The notes beneath the pieces were generated by a model. That model was not told the origin of the DNA. It saw nothing but the letters and a program-made list of their open reading frames with translations, and did not search any database. From Candidatus Latescibacterota bacterium (GTDB taxonomy: Bacteria; JAAXHH01): a stretch of 64,000 bases of DNA. This document shows, in pieces, positions 8,765-18,073 of this stretch. How positions within the stretch are numbered: the stretch's first letter is position 1; every line of letters starts with the position of its first letter. Position numbers and translations under genes: made by a program. Where the stretch lies: the NCBI GenBank assembly GCA_022821085.1, contig JAJEEG010000006.1, positions 2,625,330 through 2,689,329 of the forward strand, given 5' to 3'.

Positions 8765-10772
8765 TTTTGCCTGCCTTCGACTTGGGTTGTGTAGGCTTCG
8801 CGTGCTGCAAACGCTGGACGATTTCATCCACGTCGTAGACACATCCGCCCCACGCGCCGCCACCGGCCTGCTGCAGTGCGGCCCAGAGGCGGGTGTCATC
8901 GGGCAGATTCGGGTCGACGGCCAGGTCACTCCTCGGCGAACGCCCTGCGAGCAGCCGGCTGCCCTCTTCCACGCCGATCGTGCGGTCCCCGCTGCCGACC
9001 AGGTTGATGGATCCGGTCAGGTTGTTCCGGTCTATGACGATTTCCACCAGGTCGCCGTCGATGACCTTTCCGATGGGGCCGCCCGCCAGGGCCTCGGGAC
9101 CGACGTGACCGATGCAGGCGCCCGTCGAGATCCCGGAGAACCGGGCGTCGGTCACCACGGCGACGTGCTTTCCGAAGGACAGGTGCCTCAGCGCCGCGGT
9201 GATCTGGTAGGTCTCCTCCATTCCGGCCCCCATGGGACCCCGGCAGATGAGCACCAGCACGTCACCGGGCTTGATCCGGTCCTCGTTGCGGCTCTTGATG
9301 GCGGCGATGGCGTCCCGTTCCCGCGTGAATACCCTTGCGGGTCCCGTTTTCCGGTACACCCCGTCCGGATCGACGACGTCCGGGTCGATCGCCGTGCTCT
9401 TGATGACCGATCCCTCCGGCGCGAGGTTGCCCACGGGAAAGGTCACCGTGCTGGTCAGTCCCCGGTCTCGCGCGCGGTCGGGGGACATGATCACGTCATC
9501 CGGGTCGATCCCGTCCACCTTTTTGAGCCGCTCGCGGACCAGCCGTCGCCTGTCGGACGTCCGCCACCAGTCCAGTACCACTCCGAGGGTCGACCCGGAC
9601 GCGGTAAGCGCCGATTCGTTCAACAGGCCCGCTTCGCGCAGGTGAAGCATGACTTCCGGCACGCCGCCGGCAAGGAAGGCGGTCACCGTGGGATGGCCCG
9701 ACGGGCCGTTCGGCAGCACGTCCACCAGCCTGGGGGTCTGGCGGTTGATCCTTGCCCAGTCCTCGATCCCGGGGCGATGCAGCCCGGCGGCATGGGCGAT
9801 CGCGGGGATGTGCAGCAACAGGTTGGTAGAGCCCCCGAAGGCGGCGTGGACCGTCATGGCGTTCTCGAGCGCCTCTTCGGTCAGGATCTTCCGAATGTTC
9901 ATTCCCTCGGCGTCCAGCCGCATCAACGCGCGGGCCGACCGCTTTGCCATGTCGGTCCAGATAGGTTGGCCCGACGGCGCCAGCGCGCTGTGGGGCAGGG
10001 AAAGGCCGAAGGCTTCGCCCACGACCTGCGAAGTGGCCGCCGTACCGAGGAACTGGCAGCCGCCGCCCGGCGACGCGCAGGTCCGGCAGCCCATGTCCGC
10101 CGCGTATTCCAGCGAGATCTCGCCGTGGGCGTACCGGGCGCCGATGGACTGGATCTTGCCGGCGTCCTCACCCTCCTCGGGCGGCAGCGTGACGCCGCCC
10201 GGCACCAGCACGCAGGGCAGGTTATGGGTCGCCGCCAGCGCGATCATCATGGCGGGCAGCCCCTTGTCGCATGTCGCCACGCCGATCACGCCGCGGCGCG
10301 TCGGCAACGACCGGATCAGCCGCCGGAAGACCATGGCCGCGTCGTTTCGATAAGGCAGGCTGTCCATCATGCCCGGCGTGCCCTGGGTGCGCCCATCGCA
10401 GGGATCGGTGCAGTAGCCGCCGAAGGGAATGCCGCCCAGGGCCGTGAGCTCCTCGGCGGCCGCCTGCATGAGCAGGCCGACCTCCCAGTGGCCCGTGTGG
10501 TACCCCAGGGCCACGGGCGTTCCGTCGGAGGCACGAATTCCTCCCTGGGTGCTGAGGATCAGGTATTCGCGGCGTTTCAGCGCTTTCGGACTCCATCCCA
10601 TGCCCACGTTCTGGGACAGGCCGAAGAGATCGCCGCTCGGGCTGTCCCGCAGCATGTCGCCGGTCAGCGGCAGGCTGCCCTCCGGTCCCGGCGCGCTGGA
10701 CTGTATGTCGTAAATGCCGGGATCGGACTGGCCGACGACGGCCTCGAAGGAGAGCAGGGAAGGTGGTTTCAT
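8754..10772 (-). CDS. yjhG: YjhG/YagF-type sugar-acid dehydratase (IlvD/Edd family)
   Basis: A 672-residue member of the IlvD/Edd dehydratase family, closest in pattern to the long YjhG/YagF (D-xylonate dehydratase) branch. Those enzymes use an Fe-S cluster to turn aldonic acids into 2-keto-3-deoxy acids. Diagnostic stretches are [61 protein letters not shown], the central [18 protein letters not shown], and [20 protein letters not shown]. Cysteines expected to bind the cluster are present in the DPCDG, TCDKG and GGCQF segments. ATG at 10772 overlaps the stop of the PhyH gene as ATGA. The exact substrate (xylonate, gluconate or another) is inferred only from family and operon context. Confidence 0.9.
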   Translation of the reverse strand: MKPPSLLSFEAVVGQSDPGIYDIQSSAPGPEGSLPLTGDMLRDSPSGDLFGLSQNVGMGWSPKALKRREYLILSTQGGIRASDGTPVALGYHTGHWEVGLLMQAAAEELTALGGIPFGGYCTDPCDGRTQGTPGMMDSLPYRNDAAMVFRRLIRSLPTRRGVIGVATCDKGLPAMMIALAATHNLPCVLVPGGVTLPPEEGEDAGKIQSIGARYAHGEISLEYAADMGCRTCASPGGGCQFLGTAATSQVVGEAFGLSLPHSALAPSGQPIWTDMAKRSARALMRLDAEGMNIRKILTEEALENAMTVHAAFGGSTNLLLHIPAIAHAAGLHRPGIEDWARINRQTPRLVDVLPNGPSGHPTVTAFLAGGVPEVMLHLREAGLLNESALTASGSTLGVVLDWWRTSDRRRLVRERLKKVDGIDPDDVIMSPDRARDRGLTSTVTFPVGNLAPEGSVIKSTAIDPDVVDPDGVYRKTGPARVFTRERDAIAAIKSRNEDRIKPGDVLVLICRGPMGAGMEETYQITAALRHLSFGKHVAVVTDARFSGISTGACIGHVGPEALAGGPIGKVIDGDLVEIVIDRNNLTGSINLVGSGDRTIGVEEGSRLLAGRSPRSDLAVDPNLPDDTRLWAALQQAGGGAWGGCVYDVDEIVQRLQHAKPTQPKSKAGKNAR

Positions 10773-12034
10773 GATGGAGATGCCCCGTATCCAATATGTC
10801 CGGTGGTCCATGAAGCGTACCAGTTGTCCGGGGTGAGCGCCGGCGGTACATCTTCGAAGTGGTAGCGGGTCTCGCCGCCCTGGAAACCCGGCAGAAGCTG
10901 GTTCTCGTCGGATTGCATCAGGTCGTCGACGGGCTTGAACCGCGCCCACAGAACTTCCGCTTCCTCCGGGGTGATGCGGTCCCCGAGCGGCCTGCCCCAT
11001 TGCAGGGTCATGGGATGGACGGAATCAATGCCCAGGGCTTCCGGCGCCGTAAGACCGTCCGGATCCACACAGCGCTGGTTGTATATGTGCCGGGCCGTTT
11101 TACTGAGACAGATGGTCGACTTGACGACGCCTTTCTCGCCTCTTCCGGGATGCAGGGCCTCCAGCGCGCTTCGATAGGCGCCGGCGTCCTCGGCCAGGAC
11201 CGCACGCAGCGCCGCCTCTCCGTGGTTCATGTAGCTGGCGGCGCGCTCGTGCCAGCGCAGGCAGGTATCGCGGGCCGCGGGCGCAAGGTGCTCGATCCAG
11301 TCCGTCGTATGCCAGTGCGTCAGACGCGCGAATCCCCCGTGAATGGTGCGGCGCCGTTTCGTGGAGTAATTGCTCACCCAGTGGAGTATGGGAAGAATGT
11401 AGACGACGCCGTCCCCCGCCTGCAATCGGGTCTGTACGCCGCCCGGGACCGGAGACCTGGGATCCCTGGACATGGACACGTTTTCTTCGGGCGTGTTGCG
11501 CCGGACGTGGCTGCCCGGGACGACCCACAGCACGTTGTCATCGTAAAGCGGTACGTTCCACTGGACGTACCGGGGACCGTATTCGAGGATATCGTCCGCA
11601 TAGGCCATGAGCGGACAGTTCAGCGGCGGATAGAAATCACGGTGCCACCGGGCGGGACCGTGGTCTCTCACCGGGTTGCACATAAGCATCATTTCCGTGG
11701 GCGGCGCGTCGTCTTCGGCAAGGAGCTCACTGCTCACTCCCTGGACGTTCTCGTGAAGCCAGAACTCGAAGGCCGGCGCCGTTTCCCGGTCACCCAGGCA
11801 GGGCGGCCTCGTCAGGTTCAGCCGCGGCTGGGCCGAAGTCCGCCACACGTCGGCCGGCGCTTTGCCCCGGGCCGCCTCGTCCGCCCAGATCCTCCTTTGA
11901 CGGTCCACGAGGATCTCGTAGCTGCGTCGAAGGTCCTCGAGTTCCCGCGGCGGGATCACGCCGCGCAGGACCAGGTAACCCTCTTCCAGAAACCGGTCCC
12001 GGTCGACGCGGATCAAGCCGCACCTTCCCGGCAT
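10769..12034 (-). CDS. Phytanoyl-CoA dioxygenase (PhyH) family protein
   Basis: A 421-residue Fe(II)/2-oxoglutarate dioxygenase. The metal triad is seen as WHRDF (His and Asp, near residue 130) and a distal His in [14 protein letters not shown], followed by basic residues (KRRRTIH) that can bind 2-oxoglutarate. The N-terminal [18 protein letters not shown] is typical of PhyH proteins. Start choice is open. ATG at 12034 lies inside the uxuA-like gene; TTG at 12016 overlaps the uxuA stop as TTGA and has GGGAAGG six bases before it. The gene ends ATGA-coupled to the dehydratase gene. An oxygenase within a sugar-acid operon suggests a hydroxylated or methylated sugar-acid substrate, but this is speculation. 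Confidence 0.85.
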   Translation of the reverse strand: MPGRCGLIRVDRDRFLEEGYLVLRGVIPPRELEDLRRSYEILVDRQRRIWADEAARGKAPADVWRTSAQPRLNLTRPPCLGDRETAPAFEFWLHENVQGVSSELLAEDDAPPTEMMLMCNPVRDHGPARWHRDFYPPLNCPLMAYADDILEYGPRYVQWNVPLYDDNVLWVVPGSHVRRNTPEENVSMSRDPRSPVPGGVQTRLQAGDGVVYILPILHWVSNYSTKRRRTIHGGFARLTHWHTTDWIEHLAPAARDTCLRWHERAASYMNHGEAALRAVLAEDAGAYRSALEALHPGRGEKGVVKSTICLSKTARHIYNQRCVDPDGLTAPEALGIDSVHPMTLQWGRPLGDRITPEEAEVLWARFKPVDDLMQSDENQLLPGFQGGETRYHFEDVPPALTPDNWYASWTTGHIGYGASPS

Positions 12035-13017
12035 CGCCCGACGTTGTCCAACAGCGCCTTCATGTAGCCCAGCGCAAAGGCCCTGGACGTGTAATGGCGC
12101 TCCTCCGGATCCGTGGCCAGCCGCGGCACGTGATCATCGATCATGGGACAGTCCACGCCGGCTTCTTCGTAGGCCATCAGGGACTCCATGGGATCCACGT
12201 GGCCCTGGTCGATGAAGGTCTCAGAGAACGCGGGAACGGGTCCGGATACGAACCGGAAATGCACGTAGTTGATCTTGTCCCGGCTGCCGAAGTACCGGAT
12301 GGCGTCGAGCACGTCGCCCGGCATTTCCGATATGGTGCCCTGGCAGAAGCCCAGGCCGTTGCAATCGCTGGGTACGATGTCGACGAGCCGCGCAAGGGCC
12401 TCGTGGCTGCGGAAGACCCGGGCGATTCCCGCGATGGGCGATATGGGCGGGTCGTCCGGGTGGAGGCTCATGCGCACCCCGGCCTGCTCGGCCGCCGGTA
12501 TGACCGCCTCCAGGAAATAGGCGACGTTGCTCCACATGTCCTCGTCGGACCGTTCCAGGTCCCGGGGAACGGGGGGATGCCAGTAGTCCTGCCTCGCACC
12601 CCGGATCTGTTCGTAGTCGAAACGGGTGACGACCGCGCCGCCCCGGCTCGGCGTCGATTTCGAGGTGCGCAGCCCGTAGTTGCCGCCCACGTTGCGCAGG
12701 CTGAAGAAGTAACCCAGGACGGGAATGCCCACCGCGCCCATGTTCTCGAGCGTCCTGCACCAGTTGTCGATCTGCTCGTCCCGGCCCGGCAGTCCCAGCT
12801 TGATCTTGTCGCACCACTCGGGGGGCACCCCCTCGAGCACCGACCAGACCAACCCGGCATCTTCAATACGCGCCTTCTGAATCGAAAGATCATGGAAATC
12901 GTAGTACCCCTTGGACAGGTCGCAGTCCGGCACCCCGTTCACCACGTCCGTTACCCCCAGTTGCCGGGCGAAGGCGAGGTGTTCGGCGTCCATCCTTCCG
13001 TTGACGGCCAGCTTCAT
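12013..13017 (-). CDS. uxuA: Mannonate dehydratase-like protein (UxuA family)
   Basis: A 334-residue sugar-acid dehydratase of the UxuA/TIM-barrel family, which converts D-mannonate to 2-keto-3-deoxygluconate with a divalent metal. Recognisable pieces are WSVLEGVPP near residue 60, the highly conserved RMSLHPDDPPISPIAGIARVF, LGFCQGTISEM, and the metal and active-site segment INYVHFRFVSG. It is shorter than the E. coli enzyme but within the range of the compact form. ATG at 13017 has GGTGGGA upstream. It is the first gene of the five-gene minus operon, so hexuronate or aldonate breakdown is the likely theme. No kdgK is in this operon, but a KDPG-aldolase gene lies at 50117. Confidence 0.88.
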   Translation of the reverse strand: MKLAVNGRMDAEHLAFARQLGVTDVVNGVPDCDLSKGYYDFHDLSIQKARIEDAGLVWSVLEGVPPEWCDKIKLGLPGRDEQIDNWCRTLENMGAVGIPVLGYFFSLRNVGGNYGLRTSKSTPSRGGAVVTRFDYEQIRGARQDYWHPPVPRDLERSDEDMWSNVAYFLEAVIPAAEQAGVRMSLHPDDPPISPIAGIARVFRSHEALARLVDIVPSDCNGLGFCQGTISEMPGDVLDAIRYFGSRDKINYVHFRFVSGPVPAFSETFIDQGHVDPMESLMAYEEAGVDCPMIDDHVPRLATDPEERHYTSRAFALGYMKALLDNVGRCREGAA

Positions 13018-13023
13018 GGTTGC

Positions 13024-13105
13024 ATTCCCACCGTCGATCGCTTCCGGGGCCGCTCAGGTCCCGCTCAAGGACCGCTCAGGTCCCGCTTCAAGGGTCGCTC
13101 ATGGA
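13024..13105. repeat. Degenerate short tandem repeats upstream of the uxuA-like gene
   Basis: Units like CCGCTCAGGTCCCGCT and AAGGACCGCTCAGG recur three to four times with small changes. They lie in the leader of the sugar-acid operon, before tRNA-Pro on the other strand. Possible operator array or simple slippage product. Confidence 0.5.
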
Positions 13106-13149
13106 CCACTTCCGTGCCCGCCCAGGGGCCGCCGCGACCGGGGTTTGCC

Positions 13150-13178
13150 TTGACAGGACCACCGGCGATCCGTATCAT
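13150..13178 (+). promoter_or_regulatory. Sigma70-type promoter of tRNA-Pro
   Basis: TTGACA (13150-13155), a 17-base spacer, then TATCAT (13173-13178). The predicted start of transcription, near 13185, is just ahead of the tRNA. Confidence 0.75.
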
Positions 13179-13191
13179 TATCCGGTATTTA

Positions 13192-13266
13192 CGGGGTGTA
13201 GCGCAGTCCGGTCAGCGCACCTGCTTTGGGAGCAGGGGGTCGGGGGTTCAAATCCCCCCACCCCGA
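13192..13266 (+). tRNA. tRNA-Pro(TGG)
   Basis: A full cloverleaf: acceptor CGGGGTG/CACCCCG with discriminator A, and anticodon stem CCTGC/GCAGG around loop TTTGGGA with anticodon TGG at 13227-13229. The T arm has GGTTCAAAT. CCA is not encoded. A strong promoter lies directly upstream. Confidence 0.95.
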
Positions 13267-13299
13267 TTACCGATTCCCCCGCACGCGGCAGGTTTCCTT

Positions 13300-14061
13300 C
13301 TACGGGTCCTGGCTTCGGATCTCCACGTATCTTGCCAGCCGGGCCACCTCACCATCGTCCACGTATTTCCCGATTTCACGGTGAAACTGTTCCATGCTGG
13401 TATAAGGACGGTATTCCCTGAATTCATGGGCCATGCGTTCGCCGACTCCAGGTACGGCCAGTATTTCCTCGTCCGTGGCCGTGTTCAGGTCGATGGGGAC
13501 GAACACGTACTGTTCCATGCGGGCGACCTCCGCGTCATCCACGTACTTGCCCATTTCCCGCCGCCACTGGGCGATGGATAGATAGGGGCGGTACTCCTTG
13601 AATTCGTGCAGCATCCGGTCCCCCACGCCGGGCACCAGCAGGATCTCCGCGTCGGAGGCCGTGTTCAGGTTCAGCGGGATGAACATCTGCGCGTAGAGCG
13701 CGGCGGCCTCATCGCCGCCCACGTGCCCGGTGACCAGCCCGTCCAGCTCGATCATGTCCATGAAAGGACGCGCATCCAGCACCGCGTCCGCGAGCTCGGA
13801 GGTCATGCCCGCCAGCATCCCGAGATCGTCGCTTCCGGCGAGATTGGGATTGATGACCGCTGGCTCTGTTTCGACGGTCGATTCGGCCTGGGCCGGATCG
13901 CCGGGACTGCCTGGGTCGCCAGGACTGCCCGGATCGCCGGTACTGCCCGGATCGCCCGGACCGTCCGATTCCGAACCGCCGCATCCGCCCATCACGACCG
14001 CGAACAGGCAGGTGATCAGCGCGTGCAGCAAAACAGACCGGGGTTTCATTAAGTTTGTCAT
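13300..14061 (-). CDS. Lipoprotein with collagen-like linker and ComEA-type helix-hairpin-helix repeats
   Basis: A 253-residue lipoprotein. The signal peptide ends in a lipobox (VMGGC, Cys near residue 28). A flexible stretch follows, made of GDP-GSP units, then a partial helix-hairpin-helix and two nearly identical domains. These begin LNLNTASDAEILLVPGVG and IDLNTATDEEILAVPGVG, and end REMGKYVDD and REIGKYVDD. In ComEA such domains bind DNA during uptake; here the protein would sit on the membrane surface, so a DNA-related or structural role are both possible. ATG at 14061 has GGAG seven bases upstream. It is the last gene of a three-gene operon with the membrane protein at 14064 and the SRAP protein at 14578. 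Confidence 0.8.
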   Translation of the reverse strand: MTNLMKPRSVLLHALITCLFAVVMGGCGGSESDGPGDPGSTGDPGSPGDPGSPGDPAQAESTVETEPAVINPNLAGSDDLGMLAGMTSELADAVLDARPFMDMIELDGLVTGHVGGDEAAALYAQMFIPLNLNTASDAEILLVPGVGDRMLHEFKEYRPYLSIAQWRREMGKYVDDAEVARMEQYVFVPIDLNTATDEEILAVPGVGERMAHEFREYRPYTSMEQFHREIGKYVDDGEVARLARYVEIRSQDP

Positions 14062-14063
14062 GA

Positions 14064-14573
14064 TTACTCCAGGGTATTGGTGGATACTGGTTTTGAATGA
14101 AGGGCCGGATGCCGAAGACAGGTTATCAGGCCAAGCAAACCGAACAATGTCATGGTGCCTGGCGCGAGAGACGGATACGCGCCGCCCAACGCCTCCCACA
14201 CCAGTTCGAGCCCTTGCCGCGACGGATACATTTCCAGTTCGAACTCCACGTTGCCCTGGTAGTGCAGCCACTGTCCTACGAACCCGGAAAATACAAACAG
14301 GACCATCATGGCCTGGTACGTCCGAATGACGGCGATGCCCGGCGAGAGGATGAGCCAGATCGAAACCGGCAGCGCGGCGGCCAGCAGTACGATCGGCGCC
14401 CATTGCCAAAGGTCTTCCATATGATCCAGCAGCACCAGTTCGAAACCAACACCGACGATGCCGAACGTCAGCACGGCCAGGACGAGTCGCCGGAGCGTAC
14501 CGGCATCGTCCCGCGGAATCCCACGGGGTGGTTGAACCACGTTTCGTGCCTCGTGTACTTTCGATTGCGTCAA
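14064..14573 (-). CDS. Conserved-type membrane protein, four predicted helices
   Basis: 169 residues with hydrophobic stretches at about 28-50 (LVLAVLTFGIVGVGFELVLL), 57-77 (WAPIVLLAAALPVSIWLIL), 86-103 and 138-153. The loop between helices 3 and 4 is soluble (EFELEMYPSRQGLELVWEALGG). I do not recognise a family. TTG at 14573 is four bases after the SRAP stop, and the gene ends two bases before the lipoprotein start, so the three are surely one operon. Role unknown. Confidence 0.65.
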   Translation of the reverse strand: MTQSKVHEARNVVQPPRGIPRDDAGTLRRLVLAVLTFGIVGVGFELVLLDHMEDLWQWAPIVLLAAALPVSIWLILSPGIAVIRTYQAMMVLFVFSGFVGQWLHYQGNVEFELEMYPSRQGLELVWEALGGAYPSLAPGTMTLFGLLGLITCLRHPALHSKPVSTNTLE

Positions 14574-14577
14574 GCCG

Positions 14578-15273
14578 TTAGAACAGCGTCTGCTTTTCCA
14601 GCGGCTTGAGTATGTCCGGTGTGTCGTTGGCCACCCGGTTTACCTGGTCGCTCACAGGGCGGATCTCAAAGGGTCCTTCGTGGGGCGTTCCGATGATCTC
14701 CTGCAGCGTCTCCGCGGGCGTCCCGGGATCTAGCCAGTCGGTATAATCGTCTGGATCGACCACCGCGGGCTGCCGATCGTGTATATCCGAAAGAGCGGGC
14801 GAAGCTTCGGTCGTGATGATGGTGAACGTTTCGAGATGCTGGCCGTCCCTGCCCCACCGCTCCCACAATGCGGCGAAAGACAGGGCTGAACCGTTTTCAA
14901 GCGCCAGGAAATAAGGTTGCTTGCCGCCCCCGGTCGGCCCGGTCCGCTTCCATTCGAACCATCCATTCGCCGGGATGAGGCACCGCCGTGTGCGGAAGGC
15001 CGATCGGAAGGCTGGCTTTTCCTGAACGGTCTCCGCCCGGGCGTTGATCATCCGCGCACCGATCTTTATGTCTTTGGCCCAGAACGGGACCAGTCCCCAG
15101 CGAAGCACGCACATGGATCTCATCCCGCTTTCGTCCAGGCGGCAGAGCGCGAAATCCTGGGTCGGCGCACCGTTGAACCGGGGCTGCGGATCAAGCCGAG
15201 GCGCGGCAACAGGCAGTGTGTACAGCGTATAGATCTGCTGCCAGGTCAGGTTCTGTGAGAGGCGGCCGCACAT
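14578..15273 (-). CDS. SOS response-associated peptidase (SRAP, YedK/HMCES family)
   Basis: SRAP proteins bind abasic sites in single-stranded DNA and form a covalent thiazolidine link through Cys2, shielding the lesion. The 231-residue product starts MCGR, so the reactive Cys is exposed after Met removal. It has the conserved NARAET (residues 77-82), NGWFEWKR with the active-site Glu, and IHDRQPAVV, where most relatives have HDRMP. The length is typical. ATG at 15273 has an AAAGGACG site upstream. It leads an operon with a membrane protein and a helix-hairpin-helix lipoprotein. Confidence 0.92.
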   Translation of the reverse strand: MCGRLSQNLTWQQIYTLYTLPVAAPRLDPQPRFNGAPTQDFALCRLDESGMRSMCVLRWGLVPFWAKDIKIGARMINARAETVQEKPAFRSAFRTRRCLIPANGWFEWKRTGPTGGGKQPYFLALENGSALSFAALWERWGRDGQHLETFTIITTEASPALSDIHDRQPAVVDPDDYTDWLDPGTPAETLQEIIGTPHEGPFEIRPVSDQVNRVANDTPDILKPLEKQTLF

Positions 15274-15348
15274 GGTCGCAGTCGTCCTTTACTATAAGAT
15301 TCGCGCGTCGTCATTGCCACGCGGATTGATAGTACATGCATGGAAATA

Positions 15349-15376
15349 TTGACCTTGCCAGATTGATGTATATCAT
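15349..15376 (+). promoter_or_regulatory. Candidate promoter of the SulP transporter gene
   Basis: TTGACC (15349-15354), a 16-base spacer, and TATCAT (15371-15376), matching the -10 of the tRNA-Pro promoter. GATG-TATAT-CATC overlaps the -10 as a short inverted repeat. It lies in the divergent SRAP/SulP region. Confidence 0.5.
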
Positions 15377-15444
15377 CTAAACAGCGAAGATACGTCGCTT
15401 TCCCCGCGAAGCAAGCCCAATCAGTCAAGGACGGGAGCGCTAAG

Positions 15445-17061
15445 TTGAACTACAGCCTGGACACTTTTCGCGGCGATCTGTTCGGTGGAATAACCGCGGC
15501 GGTAGTGGGCCTGCCGGTCGCGCTCGCCTTTGGCGTGGCATCGGGCATGGGCGCGGCGGCCGGGCTTTACGGCGCGATCGGCGTCGGCCTGTTCGCCGCG
15601 CTGTTCGGCGGTACCCGTTCCCAGATTTCCGGTCCCACGGCGCCCATGACCGTGGCCATGGCGGTCATCATAACGGAACACGCCAGTTCGATGAGCGAAG
15701 CCCTGGTCGTGGTCATGATGGGCGGCTTCCTGCAGATTCTGCTGGGCGTGCTGCGGATCGGCCGTTATGTCGCCTACACTCCCCACGTGGTGATCTCGGG
15801 ATTCATGTCCGGTATCGGCCTGATCGTCATGCTGATTCAGGCCCTGCCCTTCATCGGCGCGCCGGCCGCGCCGGGGGGCGTCGTCGGCACCATTCACGTG
15901 TTGTCGGAAGCCATCGGGGACGTCAACTACAGCGCCTTCGCGATTGCCTTCGTCACCCTGGCCGTCGGCGTGCTCTGGCCGCGTCGGCTGTCCCGGATCG
16001 TACCGGGCACCCTCGTAGCCCTTATCGCCGGCACGCTGCTGAGCGTGCTCTGGTTGATCGATGTGCCGGTAATCGGGATCATCCCTTCCGGCCTGCCGGA
16101 AATCGTCCTCATGCCGCCCTCGGCCGACTTCCTGTTGCGCGCCATCGAGCCCGCGCTCATCCTTGCCCTGCTTGGTTCGGTGGACAGCCTGCTCACCTCC
16201 CTCATCGCCGATTCAATGACGGGGACGCGCCACAGGGCGGACCAGGAACTGGTTGGCCAGGGCATCGGCAACATGGTGGCCGGACTGATCGGCGGTCTCC
16301 CCGGCGCCGGCGCCACCATGGGTACGGTAACCAATATCCGGGCCGGCGGCACTACCCGCCTGTCCGGCGCGGTCCGCGCGATCATCCTGCTCGTGCTCCT
16401 CATGGGCCTGGGATGGATCGTCGAACCGATCCCCCACGCCGTGCTGGCGGGCATACTCATGAAGGTGGGATGGGACATCGTCGACTGGCGGATGCTGAAG
16501 CGGATCCACCGTCTCCGCGGGGAACATCTTTCCATTTTGCTGATCACCCTGGGACTGACCGTTTTCGTCGACCTGGTCACCGCCGTGGCCATCGGTTTGA
16601 TCGTCGCCGGGATGGCCCACGCCAGAAAGCTGGAAAGCCTGGAGCTCGACAGCGTGGTGTCCGTTCCGTTGCTGGACCGTCAGTTCTTTACGCCTGAAGA
16701 CGAAAAGTCCGGCATGGACGAGTTCACGGCCCGGGTCGGCCTGGTCGCGCTCAGGGGCAGTTTCACCGTGGCCTCGTCCAAGAAGCTGGTGGGTGTGATC
16801 AGCGAGGACATCAAGGACCATGACGTCGTCATCTTCGATTTCTCCGGGGCCACGTACATCGACGACAGCGCGGCCATGGTCGTCGAACAGCTCATGGGCG
16901 TCGCCACGAGCGAAGACACGGCGTTCATCGTCATGTCGCTTTCGGGTTCCGTCGCGGATACCCTTTCCGCCCTCGGGATCATCCAGCGCGTACCGAAGGC
17001 GCGTATCGTGGAAACGCTGGATGAAGCGCGCGAGGTCGCCAGGAAGTTGCTCGGGATGTGA
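15445..17061 (+). CDS. SulP-family inorganic anion transporter with STAS domain
   Basis: A 538-residue SLC26/SulP transporter (sulfate, bicarbonate or another anion). The N-terminal part opens with DLFGGITAAVVGLPVALAFG and AAGLYGAIG and carries about a dozen hydrophobic segments up to residue 395. It includes the family signature GGLPGAGATMGTVTNIRAG. From about 430 a cytoplasmic STAS domain follows, with DFSGATYIDDSAA at its conserved loop. TTG at 15445 follows GGACGGGAGCG and fits the family N-terminus. The downstream SDR gene begins at or just past the stop, so the two are co-transcribed. The ion cannot be inferred. Confidence 0.9.
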   Translation: MNYSLDTFRGDLFGGITAAVVGLPVALAFGVASGMGAAAGLYGAIGVGLFAALFGGTRSQISGPTAPMTVAMAVIITEHASSMSEALVVVMMGGFLQILLGVLRIGRYVAYTPHVVISGFMSGIGLIVMLIQALPFIGAPAAPGGVVGTIHVLSEAIGDVNYSAFAIAFVTLAVGVLWPRRLSRIVPGTLVALIAGTLLSVLWLIDVPVIGIIPSGLPEIVLMPPSADFLLRAIEPALILALLGSVDSLLTSLIADSMTGTRHRADQELVGQGIGNMVAGLIGGLPGAGATMGTVTNIRAGGTTRLSGAVRAIILLVLLMGLGWIVEPIPHAVLAGILMKVGWDIVDWRMLKRIHRLRGEHLSILLITLGLTVFVDLVTAVAIGLIVAGMAHARKLESLELDSVVSVPLLDRQFFTPEDEKSGMDEFTARVGLVALRGSFTVASSKKLVGVISEDIKDHDVVIFDFSGATYIDDSAAMVVEQLMGVATSEDTAFIVMSLSGSVADTLSALGIIQRVPKARIVETLDEAREVARKLLGM

Positions 17062-17066
17062 GCACC

Positions 17067-17882
17067 ATGGACGATCCACATCGCATAGACGGCCACATCG
17101 CGGTCGTGACCGGCGCAGCGCAGGGGCTCGGCCTGGGTATATCGGAGCGACTGGCGCGCAACGGCGCAACCTTGGTGATGGCCGACCTGCAACGCGAAAA
17201 GGTTGAGGAAGAAGCCGGCAGGCTCCAAAACCTGGGACTGTCTGTGCACCCCGCTTTCGTGGACGTTTCAGACAGTAACTCAGTCGACCGGCTATTTGAG
17301 GAGGTTGCCGAAGCGCACGGCCGGATCGATATCCTGGTCAATAACGCCGGTGTAGGCCAGAATGTCGCGCCCGTCGTCGAACTGGACGACGGGGAATGGG
17401 ACCGGGTCATCCGGGTCACGCTGACCGGGACCTTCTACTGCTGCCGGGCGGCGGGCCGGATCATGGAGGGACAGGAGTCGGGCGCCATCGTGAACATCTC
17501 ATCCATCAACGGACAGAACCCTGCGGCCCTGGTGGCGGCCTACAACGCGGCGAAGGAAGGCGTCATCAGCCTGACGCGGACCCTGGCCCTGGAACTGGCG
17601 GCCTACGGGGTTCGGGTGAACGCCGTCTGTCCGGGCCCGGTCTACACCGCGTTCAACCGGTCCAACATGGCCCAGCGCAGCAAGACGCTCGGGCTTTCCG
17701 AAGAAGAGATGATCGAACGGGTTCGAAGCGCCATACCGCTCGGCAGGTGGGGCGAACCGGAGGACATCGCGAACGGCGTGGCCTTCCTCTGCAGCCCCGC
17801 GGCGGCTTGGATCACCGGCGAAGTCCTGCGGGTGAGCGGCGGCATGGAAGGCGTGGCGGCCGCGCCCGGGAGGCGGGGCTGA
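17067..17882 (+). CDS. Short-chain dehydrogenase/reductase (SDR)
   Basis: A classical SDR of 271 residues (274 if GTG at 17058, overlapping the SulP stop as GTGA, is the start). It has the NAD(P)-binding TGAAQGLGLGI, NNAGVG, the catalytic Ser in NISSING, YNAAK with catalytic Tyr and Lys, and the C-terminal VCPGPV and SPAAAWITGEVLRVSGG typical of FabG-like enzymes. Asp follows the second strand (MADLQ), which favours NAD(H). The substrate is not evident. It is the second gene of a pair with the SulP transporter. Confidence 0.9.
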   Translation: MDDPHRIDGHIAVVTGAAQGLGLGISERLARNGATLVMADLQREKVEEEAGRLQNLGLSVHPAFVDVSDSNSVDRLFEEVAEAHGRIDILVNNAGVGQNVAPVVELDDGEWDRVIRVTLTGTFYCCRAAGRIMEGQESGAIVNISSINGQNPAALVAAYNAAKEGVISLTRTLALELAAYGVRVNAVCPGPVYTAFNRSNMAQRSKTLGLSEEEMIERVRSAIPLGRWGEPEDIANGVAFLCSPAAAWITGEVLRVSGGMEGVAAAPGRRG

Positions 17883-17953
17883 GCTTATAAATTCAACATA
17901 AATCATGTTTCTGTACTTGATGTCCTAATGGAATCTAAGTTTAGAACATGGTA

Positions 17954-17982
17954 TGGACTTAGAAGCCTGTTTTTCGTATAAT
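17954..17982 (+). promoter_or_regulatory. Candidate promoter of the HipA-like kinase operon
   Basis: A perfect -10 TATAAT (17977-17982) with TGGACT (17954-17959) as a partial -35 at 17 bases. Transcription would start near 17989, about 85 bases before the kinase start. Confidence 0.45.
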
Positions 17983-18018
17983 ACAACGGACAAAGTCGTA
18001 ACTTTTAACACCTGATTT

Positions 18019-18040
18019 CATGGATGCCCCAGATTCCATG
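18019..18040. promoter_or_regulatory. Inverted repeat in the kinase-operon leader, possible operator
   Basis: CATGGA (18019-18024) and TCCATG (18035-18040) are perfect inverted repeats with a 10-base gap. They lie just downstream of the predicted transcription start, where autoregulatory operators of toxin-type operons often lie. No regulator gene is adjacent. Confidence 0.35.
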
Positions 18041-18073
18041 GTTTTCTTAGCGCCAGTATAGGTGGTAATCCCA

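Larger units (their letters stand above)
17883..18073. other. AT-rich leader of the HipA-like island
   Basis: Base composition drops sharply after the SDR stop. No gene is seen. It holds a candidate promoter (17954-17982) and an inverted repeat (18019-18040). Confidence 0.5.
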
